In this document: piece by piece, positions 16,298-26,108 of the stretch
Layout: every line of letters begins with the position of its first letter
Position numbering within the stretch: the first letter of the stretch is position 1
NCBI RefSeq assembly: GCF_009765735.1
Contig: NZ_LMUW01000022.1
Span: forward strand, 1 to 64,000
Direction of reading: 5' to 3'
From: Xenophilus sp. L33
Lineage (GTDB): Bacteria; Pseudomonadota; Gammaproteobacteria; Burkholderiales; Burkholderiaceae_C
Length of the DNA: 64,000 nucleotides
Translations under genes and position numbers: made by a program
The notes under the pieces: generated by a model
What the model was told of the DNA's origin: nothing
Database searches by the model: none
What the model saw: the letters and a program-made list of their open reading frames with translations, nothing else

Positions 16298-18082
16298 ATG
16301 GCTACTTCCGCTTCAACCTCGCCAGCCAAGGGATCGCCGAAGTCGCTGTCCGGCCTGGCGCCCTTCCTCCGCCCCTTCCGCACGCAGATCTTCCTGGCCG
16401 GCCTGTTCCTGGTGCTGGCCGCCGGCACCACGCTGGTCTTCCCGCTGGCCCTTCGCAGCCTGATCGACGGCGGCCTCGTTTCGGCCGACAAGGGTGCGCA
16501 GACCATGGCGCTGCGCGAGCATTTCGTCGCGCTCTTCGGCGTCGCGGTGGCGCTGGGCGTCTTCTCGGCCGCGCGCTTCTATACGGTCAGCTGGCTGGGC
16601 GAGCGGGTCACCGCCAACTTGCGCAACGCGGTCTACGCGCACGTGCTGCACCAGAGCCCGGCCTTCTTCGAGACCACCCAGACCGGCGAGGTGCTGTCGC
16701 GGCTGACCGCCGACACCACGCTGGTGCAGACGGTGGTCGGCTCGTCACTCAGCATGGGCCTGCGCAACGCGGTCATGGGCCTCGGCGCGCTTGGCATCCT
16801 GGTCTGGACCAATCCCTACGTGATGGTGCAGGTGCTGGGCATCCTGGTGCTGGTGGTGCTGCCGAGCATGTGGTTCGGCCGCCGGGTGCGCAAGCTGTCG
16901 CGCGCCAGCCAGGACCGGGTCGCCGATTCCAGCGCGATCGCCGCCGAAGTGCTCAACGCGATTCCCGTGGTCCAGAGCTACACCGCCGAGGCGCGCGAGG
17001 CCGAGCGCTTCGACGCCTCGACCGAGAGCGCCTTCCACACCGCGGTGCGCCGCACCAAGGCACGCTCGGTGCTGGTGGCCTTCATCATCATCGCCACCTC
17101 GGCGGCGCTGCTCTGGGGCCTCTACCAGGGCACGCAGGCGGTGCTGCACGGCGACATCACCGCCGGCCACCTGGGCCAGACCGTGGTGTACGTGATCATC
17201 CTGGCGAGTTCGGCCGCGGTGCTGGGTGAGGTCTACGGCGACCTGCTGCGCGCCGCCGGCGCCACCGAGCGGTTGATGGAACTGCTGCATGCCCAATCGG
17301 CCATCGTCTCGCCGGCCCAGCCGGTGCACGCGCCGGTCGCCGCCGGCGGCAGCGCGGTGCGCTTCGACAACGTTGTCTTCCACTATCCCTCGCGGCCCGG
17401 CACGCCGGCGCTGCGCGAGTTCAGCCTGGACATCGCGCCCGGCGAGACCGTCGCGCTGGTCGGCTCCAGCGGCGCCGGCAAGAGCACCGTGCTGCAGTTG
17501 ATGCTGCGCTACTACGACCCGCAGTCGGGCGTCATCACGCTCGACGGCACGCCGCTCGCGCAATGGTCGCTGGCCGACCTGCGCGAGCGCATCGGGCTGG
17601 TGCCGCAGGACGCGGTCATCTTCTCGGCCAGCGCCTTCGAGAACATCCGCTACGGCCGCCCGGACGCCAGCGTCGACGAGGTGCATGCCGCCGCGCGCGC
17701 AGCCTTCGCCGACGGCTTCCTGCGCGCTTTGCCTGAGGGCTACGACACCTTCCTCGGCGAACGCGGCGTGCGCCTGTCGGGCGGCCAGCGCCAGCGCATC
17801 GCGATCGCCCGGGCGATGCTCAAGAACCCGCCGCTGCTGCTGCTCGACGAAGCCACCAGCGCCCTGGACGCCGAGAGCGAACGGATGGTGCAGGCGGCGC
17901 TCGAATCGGCGATGACCGGCCGGACCACGCTGGTCATCGCCCACCGGCTGGCGACGGTGCAGAAGGCCGACCGCATCCTGGTGCTGGACCACGGCGGCAT
18001 CGTCGAACAGGGAACGCATGCCACGCTGGTGGCACAGAACGGCGTCTACGCGCGGCTGGCGGCGCTGCAGTTCGCGGCCTAA
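16298..18082 (+). CDS. ABC exporter, fused membrane and ATPase domains (MsbA/ATM-like)
   Basis: 594 residues. Six membrane segments lie in about 25-310, then the nucleotide-binding domain (about 345-590) with Walker [10 protein letters not shown] near 389, signature [10 protein letters not shown] near 492 and Walker [13 protein letters not shown] near 513. The domain order is membrane domain then ATPase, as in half-size exporters that act as homodimers. GGAGG sits 2 nt before the ATG at 16298, which is unusually close. Substrate unknown; lipid, peptide or drug export are all possible. Divergent from the marR-emr operon. Confidence 0.9.
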   Translation: MATSASTSPAKGSPKSLSGLAPFLRPFRTQIFLAGLFLVLAAGTTLVFPLALRSLIDGGLVSADKGAQTMALREHFVALFGVAVALGVFSAARFYTVSWLGERVTANLRNAVYAHVLHQSPAFFETTQTGEVLSRLTADTTLVQTVVGSSLSMGLRNAVMGLGALGILVWTNPYVMVQVLGILVLVVLPSMWFGRRVRKLSRASQDRVADSSAIAAEVLNAIPVVQSYTAEAREAERFDASTESAFHTAVRRTKARSVLVAFIIIATSAALLWGLYQGTQAVLHGDITAGHLGQTVVYVIILASSAAVLGEVYGDLLRAAGATERLMELLHAQSAIVSPAQPVHAPVAAGGSAVRFDNVVFHYPSRPGTPALREFSLDIAPGETVALVGSSGAGKSTVLQLMLRYYDPQSGVITLDGTPLAQWSLADLRERIGLVPQDAVIFSASAFENIRYGRPDASVDEVHAAARAAFADGFLRALPEGYDTFLGERGVRLSGGQRQRIAIARAMLKNPPLLLLDEATSALDAESERMVQAALESAMTGRTTLVIAHRLATVQKADRILVLDHGGIVEQGTHATLVAQNGVYARLAALQFAA

Positions 18083-18096
18083 TGCAACCTGAGATT

Positions 18097-18118
18097 GCGG
18101 CCCGGGCGTCGGGGCCGC
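18097..18118. terminator. GC hairpin between convergent genes
   Basis: GCGGCCC (18097-18103) pairs with GGGCCGC (18112-18118) between the ABC exporter stop and the convergent DUF1178 stop. No T tract on either side, so a bidirectional pause or terminator is only a suggestion. Confidence 0.4.
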
Positions 18119-18128
18119 GCGGTGGCTG

Positions 18129-18569
18129 CTACTGCAGCGTTTCCTTGAGCGCCGTCGGCAGCGCCAGCGTGAACACCGGAATGCCCTCGTCGATCAGGCT
18201 CTGGGCCTGGTCGGGCGTCGCCTGTCCGCGGATCGCGCGTTCCTCGGCTTCGCCGTAGTGCATCTTGCGGGCTTCGTCGATGAAGCGCTCGCCGACGTCC
18301 TCGGTCTTGGAAATCACCTCGCGTACCGCGCGCAGCCACCGGGCCTGCTGCGACTCGTCGGCAGGCTCCTGGCGAGCGACCTCGGTCGACGGCGCGCGGG
18401 CATTGCCGAGATTCAGGCGCGGCGCGGCCAGCAGCTTGGTGATCGCGGTGTCGCCGCACATCGGGCATTCGACCAGGCCGTCGGCCAGCTGGGTGTCGAA
18501 CGCATCCTGCGATGCGAACCACCCTTCGAAGCCGTGCCCGTGCGCGCACTGGAGGTTGAGGACCTTCAT
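18129..18569 (-). CDS. DUF1178 family protein
   Basis: 146 residues starting MKVLNLQCAHGHGFEGWF, the characteristic opening of DUF1178 proteins. A CPMC pair near residues 35-38 with the N-terminal Cys/His could form a small zinc site. The middle (about 60-85) is helical and charged. The ATG at 18569 is chosen because the conserved opening starts there. It lies 20 nt downstream of the NUDIX gene at the end of the complex I cluster, a position often seen in Burkholderiales. Function unknown. Confidence 0.8.
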   Translation of the reverse strand: MKVLNLQCAHGHGFEGWFASQDAFDTQLADGLVECPMCGDTAITKLLAAPRLNLGNARAPSTEVARQEPADESQQARWLRAVREVISKTEDVGERFIDEARKMHYGEAEERAIRGQATPDQAQSLIDEGIPVFTLALPTALKETLQ

Positions 18570-18589
18570 GGGGCCGATTATCCGACGCC

Positions 18590-19192
18590 TCAGGCGCCGT
18601 CGTCCGACTGCCAGTCGAGCACCCATGCGCCGGAAAGGACGTTCTGCAGCCAAAGTACACAGGTTTGCGTCTTGGCGTCGGTCACGGTGCCGTCGCGGAC
18701 CCAGCCGATCAGCTCCTCGGGCGTGGCGCTGATGACGTCCAGGAACTCGCCATGGTCGAGCTGCCGGTCGCCGAGCGTCAGGCCGCGAGCGAAGTAGACG
18801 TGGATGATCTCGGTCGAATAGGCCACCGCCAGGTGCATCGCACCGGCCTTGGCCCATTCGCGCGCGGTGTAGCCGGTTTCCTCGAGCAGTTCACGCTTGC
18901 CGCAGACCAGCGGCGGCTCGCCGGCGTCGATCTTGCCGGCGGGAAACTCGGTCATCACGTGCGCGACCGGATAGCGGTATTGCCGTTCGAGCACCACACG
19001 GCCGTCGTCCAGCATCGGCACCACCACCACCGCGCCCGGGTGGATGACGTATTCGCGGGTCGCGGTGTGGCCGTCGGGCAGCCGCACCGTGTCGCGCATG
19101 ACCTTGAGGAAGTTGCCCTGCAGCAGCTGCTCGCCGCCGACCCGCTCCTCGTGCAGGTGCGGATCGGTCGCGGGAAGGGACGGACGGCTCAT
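18590..19192 (-). CDS. NUDIX hydrolase, ADP-ribose pyrophosphatase-like
   Basis: 200 residues. The Nudix box is complete: GKIDAGEPPLVCGKRELLEE plus TGY, matching G-x5-E-x7-REUxEExGU, at about 92-114. Upstream, VVVVPMLDDGRVVLERQYRYP is typical of NudF-like ADP-ribose or nucleoside-diphosphate-sugar hydrolases. The start codon overlaps the DUF2818 stop (ATGA), implying coupled translation with the complex I cluster. A role in removing ADP-ribose formed from NAD would fit beside NADH dehydrogenase genes, but this is inference. Confidence 0.87.
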   Translation of the reverse strand: MSRPSLPATDPHLHEERVGGEQLLQGNFLKVMRDTVRLPDGHTATREYVIHPGAVVVVPMLDDGRVVLERQYRYPVAHVMTEFPAGKIDAGEPPLVCGKRELLEETGYTAREWAKAGAMHLAVAYSTEIIHVYFARGLTLGDRQLDHGEFLDVISATPEELIGWVRDGTVTDAKTQTCVLWLQNVLSGAWVLDWQSDDGA

Positions 19193-19485
19193 CGGTGCTT
19201 CACCAGGTAGCGCCAGGTGAAGCCCGGGAAGGCCAGCACGATGAAGAGCGCGCCCGTCACCGCGTAGAACTCCCAGCCCTGCGGCGAGATCTGGCCGAGC
19301 CGCTTCTCGAACAACAGGCCGATGCCGCCGACCACGCCGTAGAGCACCACCAGTTCGCCGAAGCGCAAGGCCAGCGGCTTGCTGCGCAGCGGCAGCAGGC
19401 CGAACAGGCGATCGCTCAGGAAAGGCAAGGTCGCGCCGAGCAAGGCCAGCAGCAACACCACCCAGACCGATGCGCCTTGCGACAT
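19189..19485 (-). CDS. DUF2818 membrane protein, follows nuoN
   Basis: 98 residues with three membrane segments (about 7-24, 42-60 and 72-92). The gene is 10 nt after nuoN and overlaps the next start by 4 nt. This small protein is regularly found right after nuoN in Burkholderiales, so a role in assembly or stability of the membrane arm of complex I is possible. No catalytic motifs. Confidence 0.8.
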   Translation of the reverse strand: MSQGASVWVVLLLALLGATLPFLSDRLFGLLPLRSKPLALRFGELVVLYGVVGGIGLLFEKRLGQISPQGWEFYAVTGALFIVLAFPGFTWRYLVKHR

Positions 19486-19495
19486 GGCAGTGCGA

Positions 19496-20983
19496 TCAGG
19501 TCGCCAGCGTCGCCACGATCGCGTTGGCGCACAGCGTCATGAGGCCGCCCGGCAGGATGCCGAGGATCAGGATCAGCGCGCCGTTCAGCGTCAGCACGGT
19601 GCGCACGTCGCCCGGCGCCGAAACGGTGCTGGCCGTGACCGGCGCGTCGAAGTACATCACCTTGACCACGCGCAGGTAGTAGAAGGTGGCGATGAGCGAC
19701 ATGATCACCGCGAACACCGCCAGGCCGATGTACATCGGCTGGCCGGAAGCGATGAGTGCCTGCAGCACCGCCAGCTTGGCGTAGAAGCCGACCAGCGGCG
19801 GAATGCCCGCCAGCGAGAACATGGTGATCGCCATCACGCCGGCATAGAGCGGGCTGCGCTGGTTGAGGCCGGCCAGGTCGGTGATCTCCTCGCTCTCGAA
19901 GCCTTCGCGCGCCAAGAGCAGGATGATGCCGAAGCTGGCCAGCGTGGTGAGCACGTAGGTCACGATGTAGAACATCGCGGCGCTGTAGGCGAACTGGGCG
20001 TTGTAGGTGTTGCCGTTGACCACGCCCGCCACCAGGCCGAGCAGCATGAAGCCCATCTGGCCGATCGCCGAATAGGCCAGCATGCGCTTGAGGTTGGTCT
20101 GCGCGATGGCGGCCAGGTTGCCGACCAGCAGCGAGGCGATGGCCAGCAGCGCCAGCATCTGCTGCCAGTCGAAGGCCAGCGGCAGCAAGCCCTCGACCAG
20201 GAGGCGGATGATGATCGCGAAGGCGGCCAGTTCCGGCGCGGCGGCGATCATCAGGGTGACCGAGGTCGGCGCGCCCTGGAAGACGTCGGGCACCCACATG
20301 TGGAAGGGCGCGGCGCCGATCTTGAAGGCCAGGCCGGCAACGATGAACACCAGGCCGAAGACCAGCACCTGGTGGTTCACCTGGCGGCTGGCGATCGCCT
20401 TGAAGACGTCGTTGATGTCGAGCGAGCCGGTCGCGCCGTACATCATCGACAGGCCGTAGAGCAGGAAGCCGCTGGCCATCGCGCCCAGCACGAAATACTT
20501 CATCGCCGCCTCGCTGGCGACCGCGTTGTCGCGGCGCAGCGCGACCAGCGCGTAGCTCGACAGGGTCAGCAGTTCGAGGCCGAGGTAGATCACCAGGAAG
20601 TTGCTGCCCGACATCATCACGAAGATGCCCAGCAGCGAGAACATGCTGATCGTGAACATCTCGCCGCCGGCGAGCATGCCGCGGTCGCCGGCGTAGGGCC
20701 GGCCATAGACCAGCGTGACCATCAGGGCCACGGTGGCGAAGCACTTGAGCCAGTTGCCCATCGGGTCGCTGACCACCATGCCGCCGAAGCCGTAGAGCGT
20801 CTTGCCCAGGCTGGCGTTGAAGCCGGTCAGCACGGCCACGATGGCCAGCGTGAGCAGGGTCAGGATGTAGGTGCCGGTGCGGCGCGGGCTGGTGGTGGAC
20901 AGATCGACCAGCGCGATCACGCAGGCCATGATCAGCAGCACCACCTCGGGGTAGATCGTCATCCAGCTGAGTTTGTCAATCAT
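19496..20983 (-). CDS. nuoN: NADH-quinone oxidoreductase subunit N
   Basis: 495 residues with about 14 membrane helices, an antiporter-like proton-pumping subunit. It shows the conserved core with MYGATGSLDINDVF, KIGAAPFHMWVPDVFQGAPT (about 225-244; buried Lys and His of the proton channel) and NLKRMLAYSAIGQMGF (about 289-304). Last of the 14 nuo genes; starts 9 nt after nuoM. Part of the membrane arm of respiratory complex I. Confidence 0.96.
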   Translation of the reverse strand: MIDKLSWMTIYPEVVLLIMACVIALVDLSTTSPRRTGTYILTLLTLAIVAVLTGFNASLGKTLYGFGGMVVSDPMGNWLKCFATVALMVTLVYGRPYAGDRGMLAGGEMFTISMFSLLGIFVMMSGSNFLVIYLGLELLTLSSYALVALRRDNAVASEAAMKYFVLGAMASGFLLYGLSMMYGATGSLDINDVFKAIASRQVNHQVLVFGLVFIVAGLAFKIGAAPFHMWVPDVFQGAPTSVTLMIAAAPELAAFAIIIRLLVEGLLPLAFDWQQMLALLAIASLLVGNLAAIAQTNLKRMLAYSAIGQMGFMLLGLVAGVVNGNTYNAQFAYSAAMFYIVTYVLTTLASFGIILLLAREGFESEEITDLAGLNQRSPLYAGVMAITMFSLAGIPPLVGFYAKLAVLQALIASGQPMYIGLAVFAVIMSLIATFYYLRVVKVMYFDAPVTASTVSAPGDVRTVLTLNGALILILGILPGGLMTLCANAIVATLAT

Positions 20984-20992
20984 CTTGTTCTC

Positions 20993-22468
20993 TTACGGCA
21001 GCTTGGAGACGGTCATGTGGTGCAGCAGGTCGTTCACCGAGGCGTTCATGACGTCGGTGAAGGGCTTCGGGTAGATGCCCATCCAGAGCACCGCGATCGC
21101 CAGCAGCGACAGCATGAAGAATTCGCGCGCGTTGATGTCCTTGAGCTTCTTGACGTGGTCGTTGCCGACGTCGCCGAGGTAGACGCGCTTGTACATCCAC
21201 AGCGTGTAGGCCGCGCCGAAGATCAGCGCGGTGGCGGCGCCGAGGCCGATCCAGAAGTTGGACTTGACCGCGCCGAGGATGACCATCCATTCGCCGACGA
21301 AACCGGCGGTGCCCGGCAGGCCGCAGTTGCCCATGGCGAACAGCAGCGCGAAGGCGGCGAACTTGGGCATGGTGTTGACCACGCCGCCGTAGTCCTTGAT
21401 CTGGCGCGAATGCACACGGTCGTAGAGCACGCCGATGCCGAGGAACATGGCACCCGAGACGAAGCCGTGGGCGATCATCTGCACGATGCCGCCGGCCATG
21501 CCGAGCTCGTTGAAGATGAAGAAGCCGAGCGTGACGAAGCCCATGTGGGCGACCGACGAATAGGCCACCAGCTTCTTCATGTCCTGCTGCACCAGCGCCA
21601 CCAGGCCGACGTAGATCACCGCGATCAGCGACAGCGTGATCATGAGCCAGGCCCACTCGTGCGCGGCGTCGGGCGCGATCGGCATCGAGAAGCGAAGGAA
21701 GCCGTAGGCACCCAGCTTCAGCATGATCGCCGCCAGCACCGCGGAGCCGCCGGTCGGCGCCTCGACGTGCACGTCGGGCAACCACGTGTGCACCGGCCAC
21801 ATCGGCACCTTGACCGCGAAGGCCGCGAAGAAGGCGAAGAAGAGGAAGGTCTGCGCGGTGGCGCCCAGCGGCAGCTTGTGCCAGGCCAGGATGTCGAAGC
21901 TGCCGCCCGAGGCGTTGTACAGGTAGATCAGCGCGACCAGCATCAGCAGCGAGCCGAGGAGTGTGTACAGGAAGAACTTGAAGGCCGCGTAGATCTTGTT
22001 CGGGCCGCCCCAGATGCCGATGATCAGGTACATCGGGATCAGCGTGGCTTCGAAGAAGGTATAGAACAGGATGCCGTCGAGCGCCGCGAAGGTGCCGATC
22101 ATGAGGCCCGACAGGATCAGGAACGCGCCCATGTACTGGTTGACGCGCTCGGTGATCACTTCCCAGGCCGAGATGACGACGATCACCGTGATGAAGGCGG
22201 TCAGCAGCACCAGCCAGAACGAGATGCCGTCCAGGCCGATGTAGTAGTTGATGTTGAAGCGCGCGATCCAGCTCGTCTTCTCGACGAACTGCATGTCGGC
22301 GGTGCCGAGCTGGAAGCGCGAATACAGCGGCAAGGTGACCAGGAAGCCCAGCACCGAACCGATCAGCGCCAGCCAGCGCACGAACTTGACGTGCTCGTCC
22401 CGCCCGAAGGCGAGCAACACGACGCCGAACAAGATCGGCACCCAGATGGCAAGGCTCAGCAAACCCAT
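20993..22468 (-). CDS. nuoM: NADH-quinone oxidoreductase subunit M
   Basis: 491 residues from ATG 22468 (MGLLSLAIWVPILFG). The membrane antiporter-like subunit has the conserved Glu region in the TM5 area, KVPMWPVHTWLPDVHVEAP (about 223-241) and QQDMKKLVAYSSVAHMGF (about 290-307). Proton channel of complex I. Located between nuoL and nuoN with a 26-nt gap from nuoL. Confidence 0.96.
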   Translation of the reverse strand: MGLLSLAIWVPILFGVVLLAFGRDEHVKFVRWLALIGSVLGFLVTLPLYSRFQLGTADMQFVEKTSWIARFNINYYIGLDGISFWLVLLTAFITVIVVISAWEVITERVNQYMGAFLILSGLMIGTFAALDGILFYTFFEATLIPMYLIIGIWGGPNKIYAAFKFFLYTLLGSLLMLVALIYLYNASGGSFDILAWHKLPLGATAQTFLFFAFFAAFAVKVPMWPVHTWLPDVHVEAPTGGSAVLAAIMLKLGAYGFLRFSMPIAPDAAHEWAWLMITLSLIAVIYVGLVALVQQDMKKLVAYSSVAHMGFVTLGFFIFNELGMAGGIVQMIAHGFVSGAMFLGIGVLYDRVHSRQIKDYGGVVNTMPKFAAFALLFAMGNCGLPGTAGFVGEWMVILGAVKSNFWIGLGAATALIFGAAYTLWMYKRVYLGDVGNDHVKKLKDINAREFFMLSLLAIAVLWMGIYPKPFTDVMNASVNDLLHHMTVSKLP

Positions 22469-22494
22469 TTTTCTTTTTCTCCAGCGAGAGCCGC

Positions 22495-24546
22495 TTACCT
22501 GTTGAACCAGACGAAATACGACATCAGCACGAAGATGCCGATCAGCATTGCGAATGCGTAGTGATAGATGTAGCCGGTCTGCATCCAGCGCACCGCGCTC
22601 GAGATGCGGCCGACCAGCTTCCACGAACCGTTGACGATGCCGCCGTCGATGATCCCCTGGTCGCCGCCCTTCCAGAGGCCGGTGCCCAGCGCGCGGGTGC
22701 CGCGGGCGATCACGTTCTCGTTGAACCAGTCCATGTAGTACTTGTTCTCGAGCAGCGTGTAGATCGGCTGGAAGGCGCGCTTGATCGCCGCCGGCACCGC
22801 CGGGTTGATCAGGTACATGTACCAGGTGACCACCACGCCCGCGAGCGCGAGCCAGAACGGCGCCGAGGTGAAGCCGTGCAGCGCCATCTGCATCGGGCCG
22901 TGGAAGGCCTCGGCCAGTTCCTTCATCGCCGGGTGCGCACCCTCGTTGATGAAGATCGCGCCCTTGAAGAAGTCGCCGAACAGCATCGGCTCGATCGCCG
23001 GGTAGCCGATGATGACCGAGGGAATGGCCAGCGCGACCAGCGGCACCCACACCACCCAGGGCGACTCGTGCGGCTTGCCGCCGTGGTGGTCGTCATGGCC
23101 GTGGCCGTGGTCGTCATGGCCATGCGCGTCGGCATGGTGATCGTCGTGGTGCGCGTCCGGGTTCAGGTCGTAGCGCTCCTTGCCGTGGAACACCAGGAAG
23201 TACATGCGGAACGAATAGAAGGCGGTCACGAAGACGCTCGCCAGCACCGCGAAGTAGGCGAAGCCCGAGCCCCACAGGTGGCTCTCGGACACCGCCTCGA
23301 TGATGCTGTCCTTCGAGTAGAAGCCCGAGAAGAACGGCGTGCCGATCAGCGCCAGCGAACCGATCAGCGAGGTGATCCAGGTGATCGGCATGTACTTGCG
23401 AAGGCCGCCCATCCAGCGCATGTCCTGGTTGTGGTGCACGCCGATGATGACCGAGCCGGCGCCGAGGAACAGCAGCGCCTTGAACATGGCGTGCGTCATG
23501 AGGTGGAACACCGCCACCGAGTAGGCCGAGGCGCCCAGCGCCACCGTCATGTAGCCCAGTTGCGAGAGCGTCGAATAGGCGACCACCCGCTTGATGTCGT
23601 TCTGGATGATGCCCAGGAATCCCATGAAGAGGGTCGTGATGCTGCCGATCACCAGGATGAAGCTCAAGGCGGTGTCGCTCAGCTCGAACAGCGGCGACAT
23701 GCGCGCCACCATGAAGATGCCGGCCGTGACCATGGTCGCGGCGTGGATCAGCGCGGAGATCGGGGTCGGGCCTTCCATCGAGTCGGGCAGCCAGACGTGC
23801 AGCGGGAACTGCGCGCTCTTGCCCATCGCGCCGATGAAGAGGCAGATGCAGATCACGGTGATCAGCATCCAGTCGGTGCCCGGCAGGTTGAGCTTGGCCA
23901 GCGCGTCGGCCTTGGCGAAGGCTTCGCCGTAGTTCAGGGTGCCGGCGTAGGCGGCGATCAGGCCGATGCCGAGGATGAAGCCGAAGTCGCCGACCCGGTT
24001 GACCAGGAAGGCCTTCATGTTGGCGAAGATCGCGGTCGGCCGGTTGAACCAGAAGCCGATGAGCAGGTAGGACACCAGGCCCACCGCTTCCCAGCCGAAG
24101 AACAACTGCAGCATGTTGTTGCTCATCACGAGCATCAGCATGGAGAAGGTGAACAGCGAGATGTACGAGAAGAAGCGGATGTAGCCGTCGTCCTCCTGCA
24201 TGTAGCCGATGGTGTAGAGGTGAACCATCAGCGACACGAAGGTCACGACGCACATCATCATCGCGGTCAGGCCGTCGACCAGGAAGCCGATCTCCATCTT
24301 CAGGCCGCCGACGGTCATCCATTCGTAGACGGTGCTGTTGAAGTGCGCGCCGTCGTTGACCGCCAGAAGGGTCATCACCGAGATGACGAAGGCGACCAGC
24401 ACGAACAGGATGGTCAGCGAATGCGTGACCTGGCGGCCGATCCTGTTGCCGCCGAACTTGGTGCCGAAGATGCCGGTGAAGACCGAGCCGGCCAGGGGCG
24501 CCAGCGGAACGGCCAGCAGCGAGGATGCGGAAAGTGTTGCGCTCAT
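22495..24546 (-). CDS. nuoL: NADH-quinone oxidoreductase subunit L with His-rich loop
   Basis: 683 residues, the distal proton-pumping subunit with about 16 helices and the lateral helix at the C-terminus. Conserved: GKSAQFPLHVWLPDSMEGPT near 230-250 and NDIKRVVAYSTLSQLGYM near 315-332. At about residues 465-488 there is an insertion of mixed His, Asp and Gly (HHDDHHADAHGHDDHGHGHD) in a loop between helices, which could bind divalent metals. Otherwise of normal length for the order. Starts 10 nt after nuoK. Confidence 0.96.
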   Translation of the reverse strand: MSATLSASSLLAVPLAPLAGSVFTGIFGTKFGGNRIGRQVTHSLTILFVLVAFVISVMTLLAVNDGAHFNSTVYEWMTVGGLKMEIGFLVDGLTAMMMCVVTFVSLMVHLYTIGYMQEDDGYIRFFSYISLFTFSMLMLVMSNNMLQLFFGWEAVGLVSYLLIGFWFNRPTAIFANMKAFLVNRVGDFGFILGIGLIAAYAGTLNYGEAFAKADALAKLNLPGTDWMLITVICICLFIGAMGKSAQFPLHVWLPDSMEGPTPISALIHAATMVTAGIFMVARMSPLFELSDTALSFILVIGSITTLFMGFLGIIQNDIKRVVAYSTLSQLGYMTVALGASAYSVAVFHLMTHAMFKALLFLGAGSVIIGVHHNQDMRWMGGLRKYMPITWITSLIGSLALIGTPFFSGFYSKDSIIEAVSESHLWGSGFAYFAVLASVFVTAFYSFRMYFLVFHGKERYDLNPDAHHDDHHADAHGHDDHGHGHDDHHGGKPHESPWVVWVPLVALAIPSVIIGYPAIEPMLFGDFFKGAIFINEGAHPAMKELAEAFHGPMQMALHGFTSAPFWLALAGVVVTWYMYLINPAVPAAIKRAFQPIYTLLENKYYMDWFNENVIARGTRALGTGLWKGGDQGIIDGGIVNGSWKLVGRISSAVRWMQTGYIYHYAFAMLIGIFVLMSYFVWFNR

Positions 24547-24556
24547 GAGAAAACCT

Positions 24557-24865
24557 TCAGCCCTTGAGCGCGTTGAGTTCGTCGATGTTGATGTTCGACT
24601 TGTTGCGGAACAAGAGGACCAGCAGCGCCAGCCCGATCGCCGACTCGGCCGCGGCCACCGTCAGGATGAAGAACACGAAGATCTGTCCGTGCATGTCGCC
24701 GAGGAAGTACGAGAAGGCGACGAAGTTCATGTTGACCGCGAGCAGCATCAGCTCGACGCACATGAGCAGCACGATCAGGTTCTTGCGGTTGAGGAAGATG
24801 CCGATCACCGACAGCGCGAACAGCATCGCGCCCAGCGAGAGGAAATGGCCGAGGGTGAGGGTCAT
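24557..24865 (-). CDS. nuoK: NADH-quinone oxidoreductase subunit K
   Basis: 102 residues, three membrane helices, full family length. It carries the two buried glutamates of the E-channel, in [16 protein letters not shown] (about 36-51) and [18 protein letters not shown] (about 70-87). Its start overlaps the nuoJ stop by 4 nt, implying translational coupling. Confidence 0.96.
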   Translation of the reverse strand: MTLTLGHFLSLGAMLFALSVIGIFLNRKNLIVLLMCVELMLLAVNMNFVAFSYFLGDMHGQIFVFFILTVAAAESAIGLALLVLLFRNKSNINIDELNALKG

Positions 24866-25512
24866 GCCTTGGTCTCCGCCGCTGCGGGCACGGGCTCGGG
24901 AACGGGTTGCGCCGCCTGGGTGACGGGGATCTGCACGATGCGCACGCGGTCGCGCGCCTTGACGCGGACCTGGTCGGAGGCATTGACGTGCTTGCTGTCC
25001 TTGCGGGCCCGCAGGGTCAGCGCGATGGCGGCGACGATCGCCACCAGCAGAATCACCGCCGCGATCTCCAGCGGATAGAGGTATTGCGAATAGAGCAGCT
25101 TGCCCAGTTCGAGCGTGTTCGACGTCTCGGGTCCGGTGGCCACCACGCCGGCCCGCGGCGAGGTCAGCCGGAAGCCTCCCATCAGCACGCCGGCCATCTC
25201 GAGCGCGATCAGCGCGCCGACGCCGGCCGCCAGCGGGAAGTGCTTCCAGAAGCCCTCGCGCAGGTCCTCGACGTTGATGTCGAGCATCATGACCACGAAC
25301 AGGAACAGCACCATCACCGCCCCCACGTAGACCAGCACCAGCACGATGGCCAGGAATTCGGCGCGCAGCAGCAGCCAGATGGCGGAGGCCTGGAAGAAGG
25401 CCAGCACCAGGTAGAGCGCCGCGTACACGGGGTTGCGCGAGGTGATGACGCGAAAGGACGCGAACAGCAGCACCGCGGCGAACAGGTAGAACAGACCGGT
25501 CAGGACATCCAT
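24862..25512 (-). CDS. nuoJ: NADH-quinone oxidoreductase subunit J
   Basis: 216 residues, five membrane helices. The conserved [18 protein letters not shown] segment near 54-72 (TM3, the pi-bulge helix) identifies NuoJ. The C-terminal 50 residues are hydrophilic (basic, then Pro/Ala-rich) and extend beyond the membrane part. Overlaps nuoK by 4 nt. Confidence 0.95.
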   Translation of the reverse strand: MDVLTGLFYLFAAVLLFASFRVITSRNPVYAALYLVLAFFQASAIWLLLRAEFLAIVLVLVYVGAVMVLFLFVVMMLDINVEDLREGFWKHFPLAAGVGALIALEMAGVLMGGFRLTSPRAGVVATGPETSNTLELGKLLYSQYLYPLEIAAVILLVAIVAAIALTLRARKDSKHVNASDQVRVKARDRVRIVQIPVTQAAQPVPEPVPAAAETKA

Positions 25513-25548
25513 GGGTCGACTTCTTTTTCTTCTGGCTTCAGGTACCGC

Positions 25549-26097
25549 TCAGCGGTACTTGGCGTCGGCCGCCTTGTTGGCGGCGATTTCGGTTTCGTAG
25601 CGATCGCCGACCGCGAGCAGCATTTCCTTGGTGAAGTAGAGGTCGCCCCGCTTCTCGCCGTGGTATTCGAAGATGTGGGTCTCGACGATCGAGTCGACCG
25701 GGCAGCTCTCTTCGCAGAAGCCGCAGAAGATGCACTTGGTCAGGTCGATGTCGTAGCGGGTGGTGCGGCGCGAGCCGTCGTCGCGCACGTCGGATTCGAT
25801 CGTGATCGCCAGCGCCGGGCACACGGCCTCGCACAGCTTGCAGGCGATGCAGCGCTCTTCGCCGTTCTCGTAGCGGCGCAGCGCATGCAGGCCGCGAAAG
25901 CGCGGCGACAGCGGCGTCTTCTCTTCAGGGAACTGGACCGTGATCTTGCGGCTGAAGGCGTAGCGGCCGGTCAGCGCCAGGCCCTTGAACAACTCGAACA
26001 GCATGAAGCTGGACAGGAAGTCCTTGAGCGAGAACGGTTGCGTGGGCAGTTGGGAGGGCCGGCGCGCGAGCGCGCTGGTGGGTGGCGCAGCAGACAT
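25549..26097 (-). CDS. nuoI: NADH-quinone oxidoreductase subunit I (two 4Fe-4S clusters)
   Basis: 182 residues. The two ferredoxin motifs [12 protein letters not shown] and [12 protein letters not shown] (about 80 and 119) hold clusters N6a and N6b, which pass electrons to NuoB. Start at 26097 is chosen because an AGGA lies 7 nt upstream; an in-frame ATG at 26112 overlapping the nuoH stop is the alternative and adds five residues. A hydrophilic N-terminus precedes the conserved [15 protein letters not shown]. Confidence 0.95.
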   Translation of the reverse strand: MSAAPPTSALARRPSQLPTQPFSLKDFLSSFMLFELFKGLALTGRYAFSRKITVQFPEEKTPLSPRFRGLHALRRYENGEERCIACKLCEAVCPALAITIESDVRDDGSRRTTRYDIDLTKCIFCGFCEESCPVDSIVETHIFEYHGEKRGDLYFTKEMLLAVGDRYETEIAANKAADAKYR

Positions 26098-26108
26098 GGC
26101 GGTTCCTG

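Noticed and set aside
19379-22561. 1060-codon open frame on the plus strand opposite nuoN/nuoM
   Set aside because: Same artefact; His/Asp/Gln/Glu-rich shadow of the complex I genes.
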